6,952 nucleotides of DNA from Coleofasciculus sp. S288 (lineage in GTDB: Bacteria > Cyanobacteriota > Cyanobacteriia > Cyanobacteriales > Coleofasciculaceae), in the NCBI GenBank assembly GCA_020216575.1, contig JAIUYC010000197.1, positions 1 through 6,952 of the forward strand, in the 5' to 3' direction. The first letter of the stretch is position 1. Every line of letters starts with the position of its first letter. The position numbers were made by a program, and so were the translations under genes. The notes below the pieces were generated by a model. It had not been told where the DNA came from. It was given only the letters and a program-made list of their open reading frames with translations, and made no database searches. Positions 5,314 to 6,952 of this stretch are shown here, one piece after another.

Positions 5314-6952
5314 TTAGTTGGGAGGGTCGAAACGATTGACAAAAGCAGATACCGCAATCATCGGTAAGCCAATAAGCAGGCAAAGCAACCATTGGTTAAT
5401 ATCTAGTGCTGTTGTGTAGAACAAGTTATTCATCAAGCTCCATTGACTGAAGATTATCTGCAAAATTATAGTGCAGGCAATACCAATACCAATGGCTGGA
5501 GCATCATTAATTTGTTCAACTCTGCCACGAAGTTTCTCGAAGAGAGCACTTCCCAATTGACTAATGCTTAGAAGATAAAAAATTCTTCCTGCCACTAAGG
5601 CCTGAATTGCCATCGTGCGGGCTAAATCAATATTTCCGGTGGTTGCCTTTATCCATTCAAATACACCAAAAATTAAAACCCAGTTAAAGACAGAAATTAC
5701 TAGGATTCGCTTTAATAAACGGCTAGAGAGTAAGGGTTCATTGGGGTTGCGTGGGGGGCGTTGCATGACTCCCTTAGACTTGGGTTCAAAAGCTAAGGGA
5801 ACGGTCATGGCGATGGAGTTAACCATATTCAGCCAGAGAACTTGTAACGATAAGATAGGCAATGCTCTAGCTAGCAACACACTAATCAAAATTGTCATCG
5901 ATTCTCCACCATTGACTGGGAGAATAAAGGCGATCGCTTTTTGCAAGTTCCGATAAACCGTGCGTCCTTCCTCAACCGCTGCTTCGATAGAGGCAAAGTT
6001 ATCATCTGTCAAAATCATATCAGCGGCTTCTTTTGCCACCTCAGTACCCGCCTGTCCCATCGCAATCCCAATATCGGCTTGCTTGAGAGCGGGTGCATCA
6101 TTGACACCATCCCCCGTCATGGCGACAACTTCGCCTTTCGATTGAAGGGCTTCAACCAGACGGAGTTTCTGTTCTGGGGCAACACGGGCAAACACGGAAC
6201 CATCTTCTACTACTGTGGCGAGTTCTTGTTTGTCCATTTGGGCAAGTTGTTGTCCTGTGAATGCGAGAACTTCCCCATGCTTATTTAATTCCATCCGGGA
6301 TGCGATCGCTTTTGCTGTAACAGCATGATCACCCGTAATCATCTTCACTTGGATACCCGCTTCTTGGCAGGCTTGCACAGCCCTTATCGCTTCTTGGCGG
6401 GGTGGGTCGATCATACCCTGCAACCCGATTAAAATCAGACCTTCTTCGATATCTTTATGATCTAGCGAGTCCTGAGTATCGGGTGCAGACTTCATCGCAA
6501 AAGCAAGCACCCGCAACCCTTGATGAGCCATCGCATCGACTTCCCGATGCACCACTTCTTGTTCTACAGGTATCAATTCTCCCTGTTCATCCAGCATCTT
6601 CTGGCAACGAGAGAGAAGTGCCTCTACCGAACCTTTAACGTAGATAATCCTGCCTTCTGAATCCTGGTATCCAAGGGGGAAAGAGGCAAATTTTCCCTCT
6701 TGCCTTTTGCCTTTTGCCTTTTTACTTTTGCCTTCTTCATGCAAGGTTGCCATGTACTGAAACTCGGACTCAAAAGGAATGACATCTAGCCTGGGCATTT
6801 CCCGTTCTAAATCTGACTGAGTCAATCCCACTTTGTTAGCAACTGCAATTAATGCTCCCTCGGTTGGATCGCCAATAACCTGCCATTGGCCATCCTTTTG
6901 TTCCAAGTGAGAATCGTTACACAACAGTCCAGCTTTGAGGCATTCTAGAAGG
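5314..6952 (-). CDS. P-type cation-transporting ATPase (P2 type), C-terminal part
   Basis: The 5' end lies beyond the window; the frame is open to the last base, with residues AGLLCNDSH crossing the TTG at 6924 that could be mistaken for a start. About 545 residues of an expected ~900 are present. Numbering from that TTG codon as 1: GDPTEGAL (18-25) and YVKGS (95-99) of the nucleotide-binding domain, ITGDHAVTAKAIA (196-208), TGDGVNDAPAL (270-280) and six C-terminal membrane segments (about 329-350, 354-378, 405-424, 437-456, 475-494, 510-528). The DKTGT phosphorylation site must lie upstream, out of view. The enzyme pumps cations across a membrane at the expense of ATP. M5 keeps N338 and E341 (VNGGES) but M6 reads LWLNMVNS, with N369 and S370 where SERCA has Thr799 and Asp800, so calcium specificity is not supported and the ion is unknown. 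A lysine-rich insertion (65-78) comes from a heptamer repeat. It resembles cyanobacterial pma1-like pumps. Confidence 0.93.
   Translation of the reverse strand, partial: LLECLKAGLLCNDSHLEQKDGQWQVIGDPTEGALIAVANKVGLTQSDLEREMPRLDVIPFESEFQYMATLHEEGKSKKAKGKRQEGKFASFPLGYQDSEGRIIYVKGSVEALLSRCQKMLDEQGELIPVEQEVVHREVDAMAHQGLRVLAFAMKSAPDTQDSLDHKDIEEGLILIGLQGMIDPPRQEAIRAVQACQEAGIQVKMITGDHAVTAKAIASRMELNKHGEVLAFTGQQLAQMDKQELATVVEDGSVFARVAPEQKLRLVEALQSKGEVVAMTGDGVNDAPALKQADIGIAMGQAGTEVAKEAADMILTDDNFASIEAAVEEGRTVYRNLQKAIAFILPVNGGESMTILISVLLARALPILSLQVLWLNMVNSIAMTVPLAFEPKSKGVMQRPPRNPNEPLLSSRLLKRILVISVFNWVLIFGVFEWIKATTGNIDLARTMAIQALVAGRIFYLLSISQLGSALFEKLRGRVEQINDAPAIGIGIACTIILQIIFSQWSLMNNLFYTTALDINQWLLCLLIGLPMIAVSAFVNRFDPPN
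5930..5937. repeat. HIP1 core palindrome GCGATCGC
   Basis: A GCGATCGC octamer lies in the ATPase M5 coding region at the KAIAF codons. Confidence 0.8.
6302..6309. repeat. HIP1 core palindrome GCGATCGC
   Basis: A GCGATCGC octamer lies in the ATPase P-domain coding region at KAIAS, just after the TGDH motif. Confidence 0.8.
6691..6732 (-). repeat. Heptanucleotide tandem repeat inside the ATPase gene
   Basis: Read on the minus strand there are six 7-bp units: GGCAAAA, GTAAAAA, GGCAAAA, GGCAAAA, GGCAAGA and GGGAAAA. Six units make 42 bp, exactly 14 codons, so the ATPase frame is kept; they encode GKSKKAKGKRQEGK (residues 65-78). On the plus strand the flank GGAAAGAGG (6678-6686) and CCTCTTGCC (6696-6704) form an 8-of-9 hairpin. 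Such heptamer short tandem repeats are well known in filamentous cyanobacteria, but mostly between genes. Confidence 0.85.

Noticed and set aside
5615..6288. Plus-strand open frames of 113, 115 and 61 codons opposite the ATPase
   Set aside because: They are shadows of a strongly conserved P-type ATPase coding strand and have no independent signals.
6922..6924. TTG as the start codon of the ATPase
   Set aside because: The frame stays open upstream to the window edge and encodes family-typical sequence (AGLLCNDSH), so this is an internal codon of a partial gene.

Overview
This window most likely comes from a (probably filamentous) cyanobacterium. The evidence is four copies of the HIP1 core GCGATCGC, a heptanucleotide TTTTGCC-type short tandem repeat, GTTAGTAGTTAG-type and gacgcg-rich intergenic hairpins, and typical cyanobacterial protein families: a soluble multi-PAS histidine kinase of the HisKA_2 type and a P2-type cation ATPase. 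No rRNA, tRNA, CRISPR array or recognisable transposase was found.

Layout. 1-337: repeat-rich non-coding leader with two hairpin-forming elements, a possible promoter and an inverted repeat overlapping the leader of the first gene. 338-895 (+): RimJ/RimL-type GNAT N-acetyltransferase. 896-1226: convergent intergenic region. 1227-2621 (-): a 464-residue protein, not firmly assigned. Its C-terminal third shows a heme-ligand-like His region followed by a Gly-rich loop in the order seen in the indoleamine 2,3-dioxygenase (IDO) superfamily. This gene lies between two perfect 12-bp inverted repeats (1165-1176 and 2935-2946). 2982-3125 (+): possible 47-residue single-span membrane protein. 3205-3246: nested direct repeats just upstream of the kinase. 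3258-5171 (+): three-PAS cytoplasmic sensor histidine kinase whose second and third PAS units are a gapless tandem duplication. 5172-5313: short convergent intergenic region. 5314 to the right edge (-): C-terminal ~545 residues of a P-type cation-transporting ATPase, 5' end outside the window, with a repeat-derived lysine-rich insertion in its nucleotide-binding domain.

The genes do not form an operon. Strands alternate (+, -, +, +, -), each large gene has its own upstream region, and no response regulator accompanies the kinase. Any functional link is therefore unproven. The left 3.5 kb has no HIP1 core and many dispersed repeats, whereas the kinase and ATPase carry all four HIP1 sites, which fits an accessory left part beside an older right part. 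The most notable items are the IDO-like gene bounded by inverted repeats, the in-frame repeat insertion in the ATPase, and the altered ion-site residues in ATPase segment M6.
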